Of a stretch of DNA of 64,000 nucleotides, positions 19,165-28,225 are shown in pieces. The notes beneath the pieces are model-generated. The model did not search any database. It saw nothing but the letters and a program-made list of their open reading frames with translations, and was not told the DNA's origin. Every line of letters begins with the position of its first letter. The stretch's first letter is position 1. The position numbers and the translations under genes are program-made. Source of the DNA: Parvibaculum sp. (GTDB taxonomy: Bacteria > Pseudomonadota > Alphaproteobacteria > Parvibaculales > Parvibaculaceae); NCBI GenBank assembly GCA_017642695.1, contig JAEPQD010000002.1, positions 248,001 through 312,000 of the forward strand. The letters are read 5' to 3'.

Positions 19165-20172
19165 ATGACGAGCGAGAAGAAAACCGTTCGTGCCGCCGCG
19201 ATTCAGGTCGAGGCGCGCGTTGCCGACATTCCGTGGAACATCGAGCATGCGAGCCGTCTCGTGGATGAGGCGGTCGCGCAAGGGGCGGAGATCGTCGCGC
19301 TGCCGGAGTTCTTCACCACCTGCATCATCTATGACGAGCGCGTCTTCGCCTCATCGTTGCCGCCGGAGAACCCGGCGCTCGACATGCTGAAGGAGAAGGC
19401 GCGCCGTCACCGCATCCATGTCGGCGGTTCCTATCTCGAGATGCGCAATGGCGACGTCTACAACACCTATGTCCTCGTCGAGCCGGATGGCACGGTCCAC
19501 CGCCATGACAAGGACCTGCCGACCATGGTGGAAAACGCCTTCTATGTCGGCGGGCGGGACAATGGCTTGATGCAGACATCGCTCGGGCCGGTCGGTGCCG
19601 CGGTCTGCTGGGAGACGGTGCGGACGCAGACCGTGAAGCGGCTCCGCGGTCAGGTCGCGCTGCTCATGACCGGCAGCCATTGGTGGAGCGAGCCCGGCTG
19701 GAAATGGTTCCGCAATTACTGGCGTGGGCTGCACGAGGGTAACGGCCGGTTGATGGCGCGCACCCCCGGTACCTTCGCCGCGCTTGTCGGCGCGCCGCTT
19801 CTCCATGCGGGCCACGCGAGCGTCATCGAGGGGCGGATGCTTGTGCTGCCCGGCACGCGGCTCACGCTGCCCATGCGCACGCAGCTCATGGGCGAAACGC
19901 AGGTGATCGACGGGCAGGGCAATCTTCTCGCCCGCCGCCGCTATCAGGAGGGAGCGGGCGTTGCCGTCGCCGATATCGCGCTCGGCGCGGCTGCGCCCCG
20001 GGCGGAGATGCCGGACGCTTTCTGGATTCCACGCCTCGGGCCCATGCTCTCCTTCCAGTGGCATCACCAGAACGCGGCGGGCAAAGCCGCCTATCGCTGG
20101 GCGAAACGCACGGGGCGGCTCAAGGTCTGGGAAGGGATGCGCAACGCGCAGTCCGCCGACGAGCGGCTCTGA
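19165..20172 (+). CDS. Carbon-nitrogen hydrolase (nitrilase superfamily)
   Basis: 335 residues with a complete Glu-Lys-Cys triad: E48 in LPEFF, K116 in HDKDLP and C148 in AAVCWE. It would hydrolyse a nitrile, amide or carbamoyl bond in the cytosol. The C-terminus after about 290 is longer than a minimal amidase domain. GAGGAGGG lies just before the ATG at 19165. It forms an operon with the upstream membrane protein. The substrate cannot be read from sequence; the small hydrophobic partner hints at an aromatic or lipid-like compound. Confidence 0.88.
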   Translation: MTSEKKTVRAAAIQVEARVADIPWNIEHASRLVDEAVAQGAEIVALPEFFTTCIIYDERVFASSLPPENPALDMLKEKARRHRIHVGGSYLEMRNGDVYNTYVLVEPDGTVHRHDKDLPTMVENAFYVGGRDNGLMQTSLGPVGAAVCWETVRTQTVKRLRGQVALLMTGSHWWSEPGWKWFRNYWRGLHEGNGRLMARTPGTFAALVGAPLLHAGHASVIEGRMLVLPGTRLTLPMRTQLMGETQVIDGQGNLLARRRYQEGAGVAVADIALGAAAPRAEMPDAFWIPRLGPMLSFQWHHQNAAGKAAYRWAKRTGRLKVWEGMRNAQSADERL

Positions 20173-20181
20173 CCTCCCAAA

Positions 20182-20210
20182 CGAAAAACGCCCCCGGAAA
20201 CCGGAGGCGC
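20182..20210 (-). terminator. Terminator of rpsU, usable from both sides
   Basis: CGCCCCCGG (20189-20197), AAA, CCGGAGGCG (20201-20209) form a hairpin with one mismatch. On the minus strand it is followed by TTTTTCGTTT. It lies between the converging nitrilase-family and rpsU genes. Confidence 0.75.
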
Positions 20211-20235
20211 TTCGAACTCGAAATCCCGAAGGGGA

Positions 20236-20457
20236 TTATTTCTTGGCGGCGGCGACGCCCGACTCGCGCTGGGCGCGCTTGCGCGCGAGCTTGCGGGCGC
20301 GGCGGATCGCTTCGGCCTTTTCCCGGGCGCGCTTCTCGGAGGGCTTCTCGTAGAAGTTCCGGAGCTTCATTTCGCGGAACACGCCTTCGCGCTGAAGCTT
20401 CTTCTTCAGAGCCTTCATGGCCTGATCGACGTTGTTGTCGCGAACGAGTACCTGCAC
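20236..20457 (-). CDS. rpsU: 30S ribosomal protein S21
   Basis: 73 residues starting at GTG 20457 ([19 protein letters not shown]), with the basic C-terminal helix typical of bS21 ([20 protein letters not shown]). ACAGGA lies about 8 bases upstream. S21 sits at the mRNA exit region of the small subunit. The open frame extends far upstream to 21597 only as an antisense shadow of def and COQ9. It diverges from def and the COQ9-type gene. Confidence 0.95.
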   Translation of the reverse strand: MQVLVRDNNVDQAMKALKKKLQREGVFREMKLRNFYEKPSEKRAREKAEAIRRARKLARKRAQRESGVAAAKK

Positions 20458-20655
20458 GAGCTGATCCTGTTTTCGATTCAATAAGTTAGTCGCGGGAACC
20501 GGCTTCCCGGACCCGCGAGCGAGCCGCTTTCTAGCAAAGCTTTGGGGGAATGTCCACCGTGGGGCCCCGAAAAGCCCCGAAACACGCGCCTCCGGGGCGG
20601 GGCTGCGGCTTCGGGCCCGGTTGCCGGGGGCGGCGCCGGGCCTCATATTCCCCTC

Positions 20656-21237
20656 ATGGCCATACGCAAGATCGCCCGCATGGGCCACCCCGTGCTGCAG
20701 GGGGTGGCGAAACCGGTTCCGGACCCGACGGCTCCGGACGTGAAGGCGCTTGTCCGCGACATGATCGAGACCATGATCGACGCCAACGGGGCAGGCCTCG
20801 CCGCGCCGCAGGTCTACGAGCCCTGGCGGATCGTCGTCTTCCAGGCACCACCCGAGCGCGCACCGGAGGAAGTCGACGAGGAAGAGGCGTTCGACCACAC
20901 GGCGCCCCTCACGGTCCTCGTCAATCCGGAGATCGAGATTCTCGGCCCCGAAATGGAGAAGGGCTGGGAAGGTTGCCTTTCCGTGCCCGGGCTTCGCGGC
21001 GCCGTGCCGCGTTACACCGCGCTGCGCTACCGGGGCTATGGCCTGGACGGCGCGCCGGTGGAGCGTATCGCGCGTGGCTTTCATGCCCGCGTGGTTCAGC
21101 ATGAATGCGACCACCTTGACGGTGTGCTCTATCCGCAGCGGATGGACGATCTCTCCGAACTGATTTTTGAAACGGAAGCGAAAGCCTGGCTCGCCGCCCG
21201 CGAACCCGAGCCGAAAGAGGAAAATGCCGATGCCTGA
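20656..21237 (+). CDS. def: Peptide deformylase
   Basis: 193 residues with the three deformylase motifs: GAGLAAPQ at 45-52, EGCLS at 105-109 and the metal-binding HECDH at 149-153. It removes the formyl group from nascent proteins. It is not linked to fmt and has an acidic insertion ([11 protein letters not shown], about 70-81), so it may be a second deformylase rather than the housekeeping copy. The last bases overlap the start of the COQ9-type gene. Confidence 0.93.
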   Translation: MAIRKIARMGHPVLQGVAKPVPDPTAPDVKALVRDMIETMIDANGAGLAAPQVYEPWRIVVFQAPPERAPEEVDEEEAFDHTAPLTVLVNPEIEILGPEMEKGWEGCLSVPGLRGAVPRYTALRYRGYGLDGAPVERIARGFHARVVQHECDHLDGVLYPQRMDDLSELIFETEAKAWLAAREPEPKEENADA

Positions 21238-21919
21238 CACGTCGAAGAAGCGTCCCGGCGGGACCGGGGTGAAAAGCGATCGCCTGGATGCCACACGGAT
21301 GAAGATCCTCGAGGCCGCGCTTCCCAATGTCGCCTTCGACGGCTGGACGCCGCGCCTGTTGCGCGAGGCGTCGGAGACGGCGGGCGTTTCCCATGGCGAG
21401 ATGCGTCTCGCCTTTCCGGATGGCATTCTGGATCTCGTCGACTTCTTTCTTGAGGATGGCGACCGTCGCATGGAGGAGGCACTGGCAGGACAGGACCTTG
21501 CCGCGATGAAGATCCGCGAGCGGATCACGCTTGCGGTTCGAACGAGGATCGAGGTCGATCTGCATGCGCGCGAAGCCATGCGCCGTGCGATCACCATGTT
21601 TGCGTTGCCGACAGCGGGTACGCGCGGACCTCACTCGCTCTACCGTACGGTCGATGCGATCTGGCGTGCGGCCGGCGACACCTCCACCGATTTCAACTTC
21701 TACACGAAGCGCGCGACGCTGGCCGGCGTCTTCTCCTCTGTCACGCTCTACTGGTTCGCCGATGACAGCGAGAACTATGCGCGCACCTGGGCGTTCCTCG
21801 ATCGCCGTATCGAGGATGTGATGCGTTTCGAGAAGGCGAAAGCCGGTGTGAAGAACATTGCGAGCCGTCTGCCGGACCCGTTCGCGCTGCTCGGCCGCTT
21901 GCGTTACGGCAAGGGCTAG
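21230..21919 (+). CDS. COQ9-type protein (RpsU-divergently transcribed family)
   Basis: 229 residues. The N-terminal part ([29 protein letters not shown]) resembles a TetR helix-turn-helix and the C-terminal half is the lipid-binding COQ9 domain ([37 protein letters not shown]). Mitochondrial COQ9 presents ubiquinone intermediates to COQ7, and bacterial homologues are expected to aid ubiquinone synthesis. The ATG at 21230 has AGAGG nine bases upstream; ATG 21224 is the alternative. The family name reflects its usual place opposite rpsU, as seen here. Confidence 0.85.
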   Translation: MPDTSKKRPGGTGVKSDRLDATRMKILEAALPNVAFDGWTPRLLREASETAGVSHGEMRLAFPDGILDLVDFFLEDGDRRMEEALAGQDLAAMKIRERITLAVRTRIEVDLHAREAMRRAITMFALPTAGTRGPHSLYRTVDAIWRAAGDTSTDFNFYTKRATLAGVFSSVTLYWFADDSENYARTWAFLDRRIEDVMRFEKAKAGVKNIASRLPDPFALLGRLRYGKG

Positions 21920-21921
21920 GA

Positions 21922-22554
21922 TCAGGGCGTGCCCGGTACGCCGAAGCCTACATCGATCCAGACCATGCGTTCGAAGCTCGCGCCGAATACCGTGCCCCGG
22001 CCTTCAGCATCGTAACCGCTCGCTTCCTCCGACCTGTGCATCCCGAGGAGACGGGGCGGTGTGCCTTCCGGTGTGCGCAGCGGCAGATACAGCGTCTGCA
22101 CGCGGGACACGAGTCCGGAGGTGTAGCGGGTCGCGTGACATGCCTGCCAGGCGCAGGGCCGGTATCCCATTTCGTGCATGTCGCGTGCACATTGCAGGCG
22201 CGTTTCGGGCGGCACGAAGTCCAGCAGGTTCGCGCCTGTCAGGTTGTGGTCGAGCTTCTGCGTCACTTCGGTGCCGACAAGCCGATGTGCGATTTCGTCC
22301 GGACCGTTGAGCGACAATATTGTGAGGTTTGGCAGGTAGCGTTTGATTGCGCCGGGGTTGAACGCCGACGCGTCGGGTATGCCTGTCGGGCGCGGCAGGC
22401 TCAGCCAGTAATCGAAAACGGCGCTCTGTGAGCGGACCTCAAGCAGCGGCGCTTCCGCTCGCTCGCCCGGGCTTGGCGCGCAGGACTCCATGAGCCGTCC
22501 CACGCTGTCCGGCATTTTTCCTGTGGTCTTTTTCTTGTCCGACAAGCCGAACAT
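21922..22554 (-). CDS. PAS-like domain protein (PAS_5/DUF1403-like), copy 1
   Basis: 210 residues forming a single PAS-type domain of the alphaproteobacterial PAS_5 kind. Marks are YWLSLPR, LPNLTILSLN, HRLVGTEV, GANLLDFV, MHEMGYRPCAWQ and a final MVWIDVGFGVP. It has no output domain. It is a clear paralogue of the next gene downstream in coordinate (22649-23296), sharing nearly all those motifs. The ligand and role are unknown; such proteins are often linked to envelope or polysaccharide traits. Confidence 0.8.
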   Translation of the reverse strand: MFGLSDKKKTTGKMPDSVGRLMESCAPSPGERAEAPLLEVRSQSAVFDYWLSLPRPTGIPDASAFNPGAIKRYLPNLTILSLNGPDEIAHRLVGTEVTQKLDHNLTGANLLDFVPPETRLQCARDMHEMGYRPCAWQACHATRYTSGLVSRVQTLYLPLRTPEGTPPRLLGMHRSEEASGYDAEGRGTVFGASFERMVWIDVGFGVPGTP

Positions 22555-22648
22555 ACGGTCTTCCGTTCTCCGGCGGGGCGATACTCAACTGTGCCTGAAC
22601 GGAACGCCGTCCAGAACCCACCTTTGTCTGCCAGAAGTTAACGGCGTC

Positions 22649-23296
22649 TTACCGGGCTGCTTCCGGTACGCCGAAGCCCACGTCGATCCAGACCATGCGT
22701 GCGATCTCGCTCGCGAAGCTGGGCTTCTTTGACGGTCCGCGGTAACCGACAGGCTCGCCCTTGTCGTGCAGGCTCAGGATGCGGGGGCGTTGCCCCGCAG
22801 GCCCCCGGAGCGGCAGATAGATGCTCTGGACATGGGCCATGCGGCCGGACGGGTATTGCGTCAGGTAGCGCACCTGCCAGCCGCAGGGACGGTAGCCCGC
22901 TTCATGCATGTCGCGCGAGCACTGGCGGCGATAGGACGGGTCGACGAAGTCGAGCAGGTTGGTGCCTGTCGCGTCGAAACCGAGCCGCTCGGCAAGGCCG
23001 GTACCGACAAGGCGGTGCGGTATTTCTTCCGGGCTCGCCAGGCTGAACATCGCCATTTCCGGCAGCCATTGCCGTGCCGCCATCGGGTTGAAGTCGGAAG
23101 CTTCGGGTATGCCGTTTTCGCGCGGCAGGCTCAGCCAGTATTGAAAGAGATCGGTATGGGCCCGCGTGCCGAGAACGGGCGCGGTCGCGCGCTCGCCGGG
23201 GCTCGGTGCGCGTTCCGCCATGAGGCGGCGTACATCGTCCGGCGCGTCCTCCCGGATGTCGTCTGCCAGTCCGGTCGCGGCCTGTTCCCGTGTCAT
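22649..23296 (-). CDS. PAS-like domain protein (PAS_5-like), copy 2
   Basis: 215 residues, aligning along its length with copy 1: APSPGERA, YWLSLPRENGIPEAS, LPEMAMFSL, HRLVGTGL, GTNLLDFV, MHEAGYRPCGWQ, VQSIYLPLR, and MVWIDVGFGVP at the end. The two are a diverged tandem duplication. I start at 23296 (MTREQAATG) because GGAGGGGG precedes it; the frame runs to 23464 into the purK end. The two copies are transcribed in the same direction, 94 bp apart. Confidence 0.8.
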   Translation of the reverse strand: MTREQAATGLADDIREDAPDDVRRLMAERAPSPGERATAPVLGTRAHTDLFQYWLSLPRENGIPEASDFNPMAARQWLPEMAMFSLASPEEIPHRLVGTGLAERLGFDATGTNLLDFVDPSYRRQCSRDMHEAGYRPCGWQVRYLTQYPSGRMAHVQSIYLPLRGPAGQRPRILSLHDKGEPVGYRGPSKKPSFASEIARMVWIDVGFGVPEAAR

Positions 23297-23384
23297 GGGA
23301 GACCCCCTCCCTTCCGTGCTCGCGTGTTCCCGGGCGTCTCTTGCGGATTGCCCGTTTCCCCGGATCAAGAGTGGAGAGGGAGCG

Positions 23385-24494
23385 TTAAGAAGGGGTAACC
23401 GGCGGACGCTTGCCGAGAGGATAGAGCCTTGTTGCGTGACCCATCTTGCGACCGGGGCGGGCATCAGCCTTGCCGTAGAGATGGATCACGGTGTCCGGCT
23501 CGGCGGCGAGCGTCTTCCAGCTCTCCACTTCGTCGCCGATCAGGTTAGTCATCACGGCGTCGGAGTGGCGCTTCGGGTTCCCGAGCGGCCAGCCGCAGAT
23601 CGCGCGCACATGCTGCTCGAACTGGCTCACCGTGCACGCATCCATCGTCCAGTGGCCGGAATTGTGCACGCGCGGCGCGATCTCGTTCACGACGAGGCGG
23701 CGCTTGTTGCCCTGTTCCGGCAGCAGGAACATCTCGACGCCCATCACGCCCACATAATCGAGCTCCTTCGCGATGCGCGCGGCGATGGCGCAGGCCTCAT
23801 CTGCAATTGCCTTCGGCAAGCAGGCGGGTGCGAGCGTACGATCGAGGATGTGGTTCTTGTGGATGTTCTCGACCGGATCGTAGGCGGCGGTCTCGCCGTT
23901 CTCCCCGCGCGCGACGACGACGGAGATCTCGCGCTCGAAGTTCACGAAGCCTTCGAGGATCGCGGGCGCGCGGCCGATCTCGGCATAGGCGGCTGCGGCA
24001 TCGCCGGGCGATACGATCTTCGCCTGTCCCTTGCCGTCATAGCCGAAGCGCCGCGTCTTCAGCACGCTGGGAACACCGATGCTCTCCACCGCAACCATCA
24101 GGTCCGCTTCGCTTGCGACATCGGCGAAAGGCGCGGTCGCGATCCCCTGCGCCTTCAGGAAGCTCTTCTCGACATGGCGGTCCTGCGCAGTCGCGAGCGC
24201 CAGCGGGCCGGGCCGCACGATGCCGTGATCGGAAAGGATGCGCGCCGTTTCCGCCGGCACGTTCTCGAACTCGTAGGTCACGACGTCGACGCTCTCCGCG
24301 AAGCGCGTCAGCGCGGCCTCGTCCTCGTATTCGGCGCGGGTGAACCCGGCCGCAACTTCGGCGGCGGGCGCTTCCTTGTCGGGGCAATAGATGTGAACGC
24401 GCAGCCCGAGTTCTGCGGCAGCCACCGCGAGCATCCGGCCGAGCTGTCCGCCGCCCAGAATGCCGATCCTGCCGCCGGGTCCGACGACGGACAT
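23385..24494 (-). CDS. purK: 5-(carboxyamino)imidazole ribonucleotide synthase
   Basis: 369 residues, an ATP-grasp enzyme of purine synthesis that carboxylates AIR with bicarbonate and ATP. The N-terminus has GILGGGQLGRMLA, then the ATP-grasp core (VLKTRRFGYDGKGQ, ILEGFVNFEREISV, VNEIAPRVHNSGHWT). Length is normal. The start shares one base with the purE stop (TAATG), so the pair is coupled and makes successive steps. Confidence 0.96.
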   Translation of the reverse strand: MSVVGPGGRIGILGGGQLGRMLAVAAAELGLRVHIYCPDKEAPAAEVAAGFTRAEYEDEAALTRFAESVDVVTYEFENVPAETARILSDHGIVRPGPLALATAQDRHVEKSFLKAQGIATAPFADVASEADLMVAVESIGVPSVLKTRRFGYDGKGQAKIVSPGDAAAAYAEIGRAPAILEGFVNFEREISVVVARGENGETAAYDPVENIHKNHILDRTLAPACLPKAIADEACAIAARIAKELDYVGVMGVEMFLLPEQGNKRRLVVNEIAPRVHNSGHWTMDACTVSQFEQHVRAICGWPLGNPKRHSDAVMTNLIGDEVESWKTLAAEPDTVIHLYGKADARPGRKMGHATRLYPLGKRPPVTPS

Positions 24495-24997
24495 TACCGG
24501 TCCTCGGGCATGTCGCCGACGGCTTCCGTCTGCTTCGCGCGCCAGGCATCGAGCCGTTCCGCCAGCGCATCGTCGGAAAGGGCGAGTACCGCGGCGGCGA
24601 GGAGCCCCGCGTTCTTCGCGCCCGCTTCGCCGATCGCGAGCGTGCCCACGGGAATGCCGCCCGGCATCTGCACGATGGAGAGCAGGCTGTCCTGGCCCGA
24701 CAGAGCCTTCGACTGCACGGGCACACCGAAAACGGGGAGCGGCGTCAGCGATGCCGTCATGCCCGGAAGATGTGCCGCACCGCCCGCGCCCGCGATGATG
24801 ACCTTCAGGCCGCGCTCCTTCGCCGTCTTCGCGTAGTCGACCATGCGTTCAGGGGTCCGGTGCGCCGAGACGATCCGCGCCTCGTAAGCCACGTCCAGCG
24901 CGTCGAGCGCGTCGGCCGCGTGCTTCATGGTCGGCCAGTCCGACTGGCTCCCCATGATGATGCCGACAAGGGCTTGTCCCGATTGCGATCTGGCCAT
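24494..24997 (-). CDS. purE: 5-(carboxyamino)imidazole ribonucleotide mutase
   Basis: 167 residues, class I PurE. It has [25 protein letters not shown] and the C-terminal [12 protein letters not shown]. It moves the carboxyl group of N5-CAIR to carbon 4, the step after PurK. The gene comes first in the purEK operon. Immediately upstream lies a 161-bp gap to the alkylsulfatase end. Confidence 0.96.
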   Translation of the reverse strand: MARSQSGQALVGIIMGSQSDWPTMKHAADALDALDVAYEARIVSAHRTPERMVDYAKTAKERGLKVIIAGAGGAAHLPGMTASLTPLPVFGVPVQSKALSGQDSLLSIVQMPGGIPVGTLAIGEAGAKNAGLLAAAVLALSDDALAERLDAWRAKQTEAVGDMPEDR

Positions 24998-25110
24998 GCT
25001 TTCCGCCGTTTTCTACCGCCGGGCGCTCGGGGCCCGGGTTTCGGAAAGCGAGGGAGTATAGGCATGGTGAGCCGCTTGGCAAGGAAAGCGGGAAGGGCCG
25101 AAAAGTGGCG

Positions 25111-25139
25111 CGAAACCGCCGTTCTGCACGCCGGTTTCG
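25111..25139 (-). terminator. Possible terminator of the alkylsulfatase gene
   Basis: CGAAACCGCCG (25111-25121) and CGCCGGTTTCG (25129-25139) form a long stem with one mismatch, about 20 bp after the sulfatase stop. The following minus-strand bases contain only ACTTTT, so termination would be imperfect. Confidence 0.35.
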
Positions 25140-25158
25140 TCCTGCCGCCCTGGCCGCC

Positions 25159-27045
25159 TCACGGCTCCACGATGTTGAAGTTCGGCTTCGGCGCCTCGAT
25201 GAGGCCCGTGAGCGTCTCGTAGAGCGCGGCGTCGCCGTCGATCTTCACGCTGCCGGTCTTCGTGAAGTCCGAGAGCGGAAAGCCCGCAAGCAGCGTCATC
25301 AGCAGTTCCGGCCGCGTCATGGTTACGGTTGCGCCCGCGTCTGCGTCCTCAATGCCTTCCTCGTGGATCAGCACCCCGTTCTCGACGGTCACGAGATGTG
25401 TCTCGTTCCGGTCGGTGAGGCGAATGTTCACCCTGAAGTCCTTGCCTTCCGCCTTCGCCGGGTTCACGCGCACGGCGGCGATGTCGAGCAGCATCGGCGT
25501 CGTCGTCGCGGCGAGCACATCCGCGCTTGCCGCAACCGGCGACAAGTCGGCGACGCCTTCGGTCAGTTCCTGCGCGCCGGTGAGGTAGATGTTGCGCCAG
25601 GTGCCCGCTTCCGCCTCGTAGCCGAGCTTGGTGTAGACGGCAGCGAGCTGTTCGCGCGCCTGCCGGTCCGACGCATCGTTGAAGACGGCGTGGTTCAGGA
25701 GTGTCGCTGCCCAGCGGAGTTCGCCCGCCTTCTCGGCATCGGCCGCGCGCGCCTTCACCGCCTCCTGTCCACCCATCGCCTCCACATAGCGTTTCGCGGC
25801 GGGCTCGGGCGGCAGCTGGTTCAAATTCGCGGGGTTCGCATCGTACCAGCCGAGATAGCGCTGATAGATCGCCTTCGAATTGTGGCTCATGGTGCCGTAG
25901 TAGCCGCGGTTGTACCACTGCTTCGCGAGCACGTCGGGGAGCTTCAGCACTTCCGCGATCTCGCTCGCGACCAACCCTGTGTTCATGAGCCGGATCGTCT
26001 GGTCGTGCAGGAACTTGTAGGCGTCGCGGTGGTTCGCGAGGAAGGTCACGATCTCTTCCGTGCCGAAACGGGGAATGCCGTGTGCGGCGAACATCACGTC
26101 GCTCTCGCCCGCGAAGAGGCGGATCGATTCCGTCAGGTAGTCCGCCCAGGCCTTTGCGTCGCGCACCAGCGCACCGCGCGCGGGCAGCAGGTTGTGCATG
26201 CAGAGGTTCGCGTTCTCCGCCATGAAGACGGCGCGATGGTCGGGGAGGAAGAAGTTCATCTCGGCGGGCGCTTCCGTCCCCGGCGTGATCTGGAAGATCA
26301 TGCGCACCGTGCCGATCGTCAGTTCCTGTCCCGTATGCGTGATGTCGATGGTTGGCGCGATGAGCGAGGGCGTGCCGATCGAAGGCTTCGGCCCGAGGCC
26401 GGACGTCGCCTCGCCGCAGCAGCCATGCTTCAGTGTCAGCCCGAACTGGTAGCGCGCGCGCCGCAGCATCGCGGGGCCCGCGATGATGTTCTCCGACACC
26501 GCTTCCTTGAGGAAGCCCGCCGGCGCGATCACCGAAACCTTGCCGGCTGCGACATCGGCGGCATTCGTCACGCCGCCCACGCCCGCATAATGGTCCGCAT
26601 GGGAATGCGAATAGATGACGGAGATGACGGGCTTCTGGCCAAGATTTTCCGTCACGAGCTCGTAGGCCGCGCGGGCCGCCTCGACGCTTGTCAGCGGGTC
26701 GACCACGATCCAGCCCGCGCCCGCGTCGATGAAGGTCACCGTCGAGACGCAGAAGCCGCGCACCTGGTAGATGCCGTCCATCACCTTGAAGAGCCCGTGC
26801 CTGGTCAGGATCTTTGCCTGCCGCGCGAGGCTCGGGTTCACGGTCTCGGTCGTGCTCTCGTCTTCGAGGTAGTCGTAGGCGCGCAGGTCGAAGGCGGGGC
26901 CCTTGCCGTCGTCGCGCGGGATCACCGGGTCCTTCCGCGTCGCGATGAAGCCGCGTTCCGCGAATTCGAAGTCCCTGCGGTCGTCGGCGGCGACGAGCTG
27001 GCGGACCTCCTCGAGAGCCTTGCTGGCAGATACAGGCGCGTTCAT
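25159..27045 (-). CDS. Class III alkyl (SDS-type) sulfatase
   Basis: 628 residues. A metallo-beta-lactamase domain with the binuclear zinc motif HSHADHYAGV near 177-186 and further ligands (ENANLCMHN) is followed by an all-helical dimerisation domain and a C-terminal SCP2-like domain (about 510-628) that binds the alkyl chain. This is the SdsA1/Pisa1 plan, splitting alkyl sulfates into alcohol and sulfate. The N-terminus lacks a clear signal peptide, unlike secreted SdsA1, so it may act in the cytosol. A perfect palindrome lies 56 bp upstream of the start. Confidence 0.92.
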   Translation of the reverse strand: MNAPVSASKALEEVRQLVAADDRRDFEFAERGFIATRKDPVIPRDDGKGPAFDLRAYDYLEDESTTETVNPSLARQAKILTRHGLFKVMDGIYQVRGFCVSTVTFIDAGAGWIVVDPLTSVEAARAAYELVTENLGQKPVISVIYSHSHADHYAGVGGVTNAADVAAGKVSVIAPAGFLKEAVSENIIAGPAMLRRARYQFGLTLKHGCCGEATSGLGPKPSIGTPSLIAPTIDITHTGQELTIGTVRMIFQITPGTEAPAEMNFFLPDHRAVFMAENANLCMHNLLPARGALVRDAKAWADYLTESIRLFAGESDVMFAAHGIPRFGTEEIVTFLANHRDAYKFLHDQTIRLMNTGLVASEIAEVLKLPDVLAKQWYNRGYYGTMSHNSKAIYQRYLGWYDANPANLNQLPPEPAAKRYVEAMGGQEAVKARAADAEKAGELRWAATLLNHAVFNDASDRQAREQLAAVYTKLGYEAEAGTWRNIYLTGAQELTEGVADLSPVAASADVLAATTTPMLLDIAAVRVNPAKAEGKDFRVNIRLTDRNETHLVTVENGVLIHEEGIEDADAGATVTMTRPELLMTLLAGFPLSDFTKTGSVKIDGDAALYETLTGLIEAPKPNFNIVEP

Positions 27046-27100
27046 GGGCTTCCCTCCCGTTGGTTCGTTGGAGGGAAGCTAGCGGCAGTCCGCGCGTTTG

Positions 27101-27120
27101 ATTGTTACCCGGGTAACAAT
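27101..27120. promoter_or_regulatory. Perfect 20-bp palindromic operator
   Basis: ATTGTTACCCGGGTAACAAT is an exact palindrome, between the divergent sulfatase and M23 genes and 56 bp before the sulfatase start. Its length and symmetry fit a TetR-family operator. No TetR gene is adjacent, so the regulator lies elsewhere; the TetR at 1215 has a different site (TTGACAcTGTCAA). Confidence 0.75.
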
Positions 27121-27200
27121 TCAGGCCGGCCCGGTTCCGGTTCCTTCTCGCGGGCCGCCGAGGGTTTATCGCCGCGCCATATCGGGGCAAGCTGCCTCTC

Positions 27201-28115
27201 ATGCTGACCCATCTCCTGATGATCGTGCTGCTCGCCGTCTTTGTCGGCCTGCCGCTCTTCTATGCGTGGCGCGTCTTCCGGCTGGACGAGGCGACGCGTG
27301 GCGGCTGGCTCGTCCGCGTCGCGGAAGCCGCACTCCTTCTCCTCCTCTTCCTCGCGCTGGGGCGGTGGGACATGCTCGGCGTCTACACGCGCTGGGTGCT
27401 CGTCGCGCTGCTCGCCGCCGCCGCATTCCTTTCCTGGCGGCGTCATGCGCGACGCCCCTGGCGCGCCGCGGAGGGGCGGCCTTTCTGGCGGGCTCATCTC
27501 TCGCCGCTCGCCGGTATCGCGATCTTCGGCGGCCTTCTCGTCTGGATTGCCGTCGGCGTCTTCTCCGCGCCCGCGCCGCACGCGCTTCGCTTCCCGCTCG
27601 AAGGCGGGCGGTTCGCGGTCGTGCAGGGCGGCGCGCATATGCTGCTGAATCGCCACTACAGTCACCCCGCGCAGCGCCATGCCGCCGACATCGTCGCCGT
27701 CGGTCCGGCAGGCTTCCGCGCCACCGGTCTCCTGCCGGACGATCCGGCGCGTTATGCGATCTTCGGTCTCCGCGTGGTGAGCCCCTGTGCGGGCGAGGTG
27801 GTGGAAGCGGCGGACGGACTTCCCGATCTTCGTCCGCCGCGGATGGATCCCGAAAATCCCGCCGGTAACCATGTCCTCCTCGAATGCGGCGCGGAGGGCA
27901 TCCGCGTGCTGCTCGCCCATCTTCAGCGGGGCAGCGTCGCGGTGGCGGAAGGCGCGCGGGTCGCACCGGGTGACCTCCTCGGTCTCGCCGGCAATTCCGG
28001 CAATACGAGCGAGCCCCATCTCCATATCCATGCGGTCGACGCGGCAACGGGTCTCGGCGTGCCCATCGCCTTCGACGAGCAGGCGCCCCTCCGCAACCGT
28101 CTCTTCCGGCGCTGA
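27201..28115 (+). CDS. M23-family (LytM) membrane-anchored peptidase
   Basis: 304 residues. Three to four membrane helices (about 4-22, 42-56, 63-78, 103-121) are followed by an M23 domain. Metal-site marks are QRHAAD (H160, D163), LLAH (H240) and SEPHLHIH (H273, H275), so the site looks complete. The N-terminal helices place the catalytic domain outside the inner membrane, where it could cut peptidoglycan cross-links. It is divergent from the sulfatase, and any shared control through the palindrome is inference. Confidence 0.82.
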   Translation: MLTHLLMIVLLAVFVGLPLFYAWRVFRLDEATRGGWLVRVAEAALLLLLFLALGRWDMLGVYTRWVLVALLAAAAFLSWRRHARRPWRAAEGRPFWRAHLSPLAGIAIFGGLLVWIAVGVFSAPAPHALRFPLEGGRFAVVQGGAHMLLNRHYSHPAQRHAADIVAVGPAGFRATGLLPDDPARYAIFGLRVVSPCAGEVVEAADGLPDLRPPRMDPENPAGNHVLLECGAEGIRVLLAHLQRGSVAVAEGARVAPGDLLGLAGNSGNTSEPHLHIHAVDAATGLGVPIAFDEQAPLRNRLFRR

Positions 28116-28225
28116 TTTCCGGTATTCCGCTGCCCGGCATGGCGCTTTCCGCCAAACGGTGGCATTTTTGGAGCCGGGCGACTCGGGAAGGAGAGGCCCC
28201 ACCAGAAAGGTGACGGACCAGCGCC

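Noticed and set aside
25105-27207. 700-codon plus-strand frame
   Set aside because: Shadow of the alkylsulfatase gene: the product is rich in Arg, His and Val with no known fold, while the opposite strand has the zinc motif.
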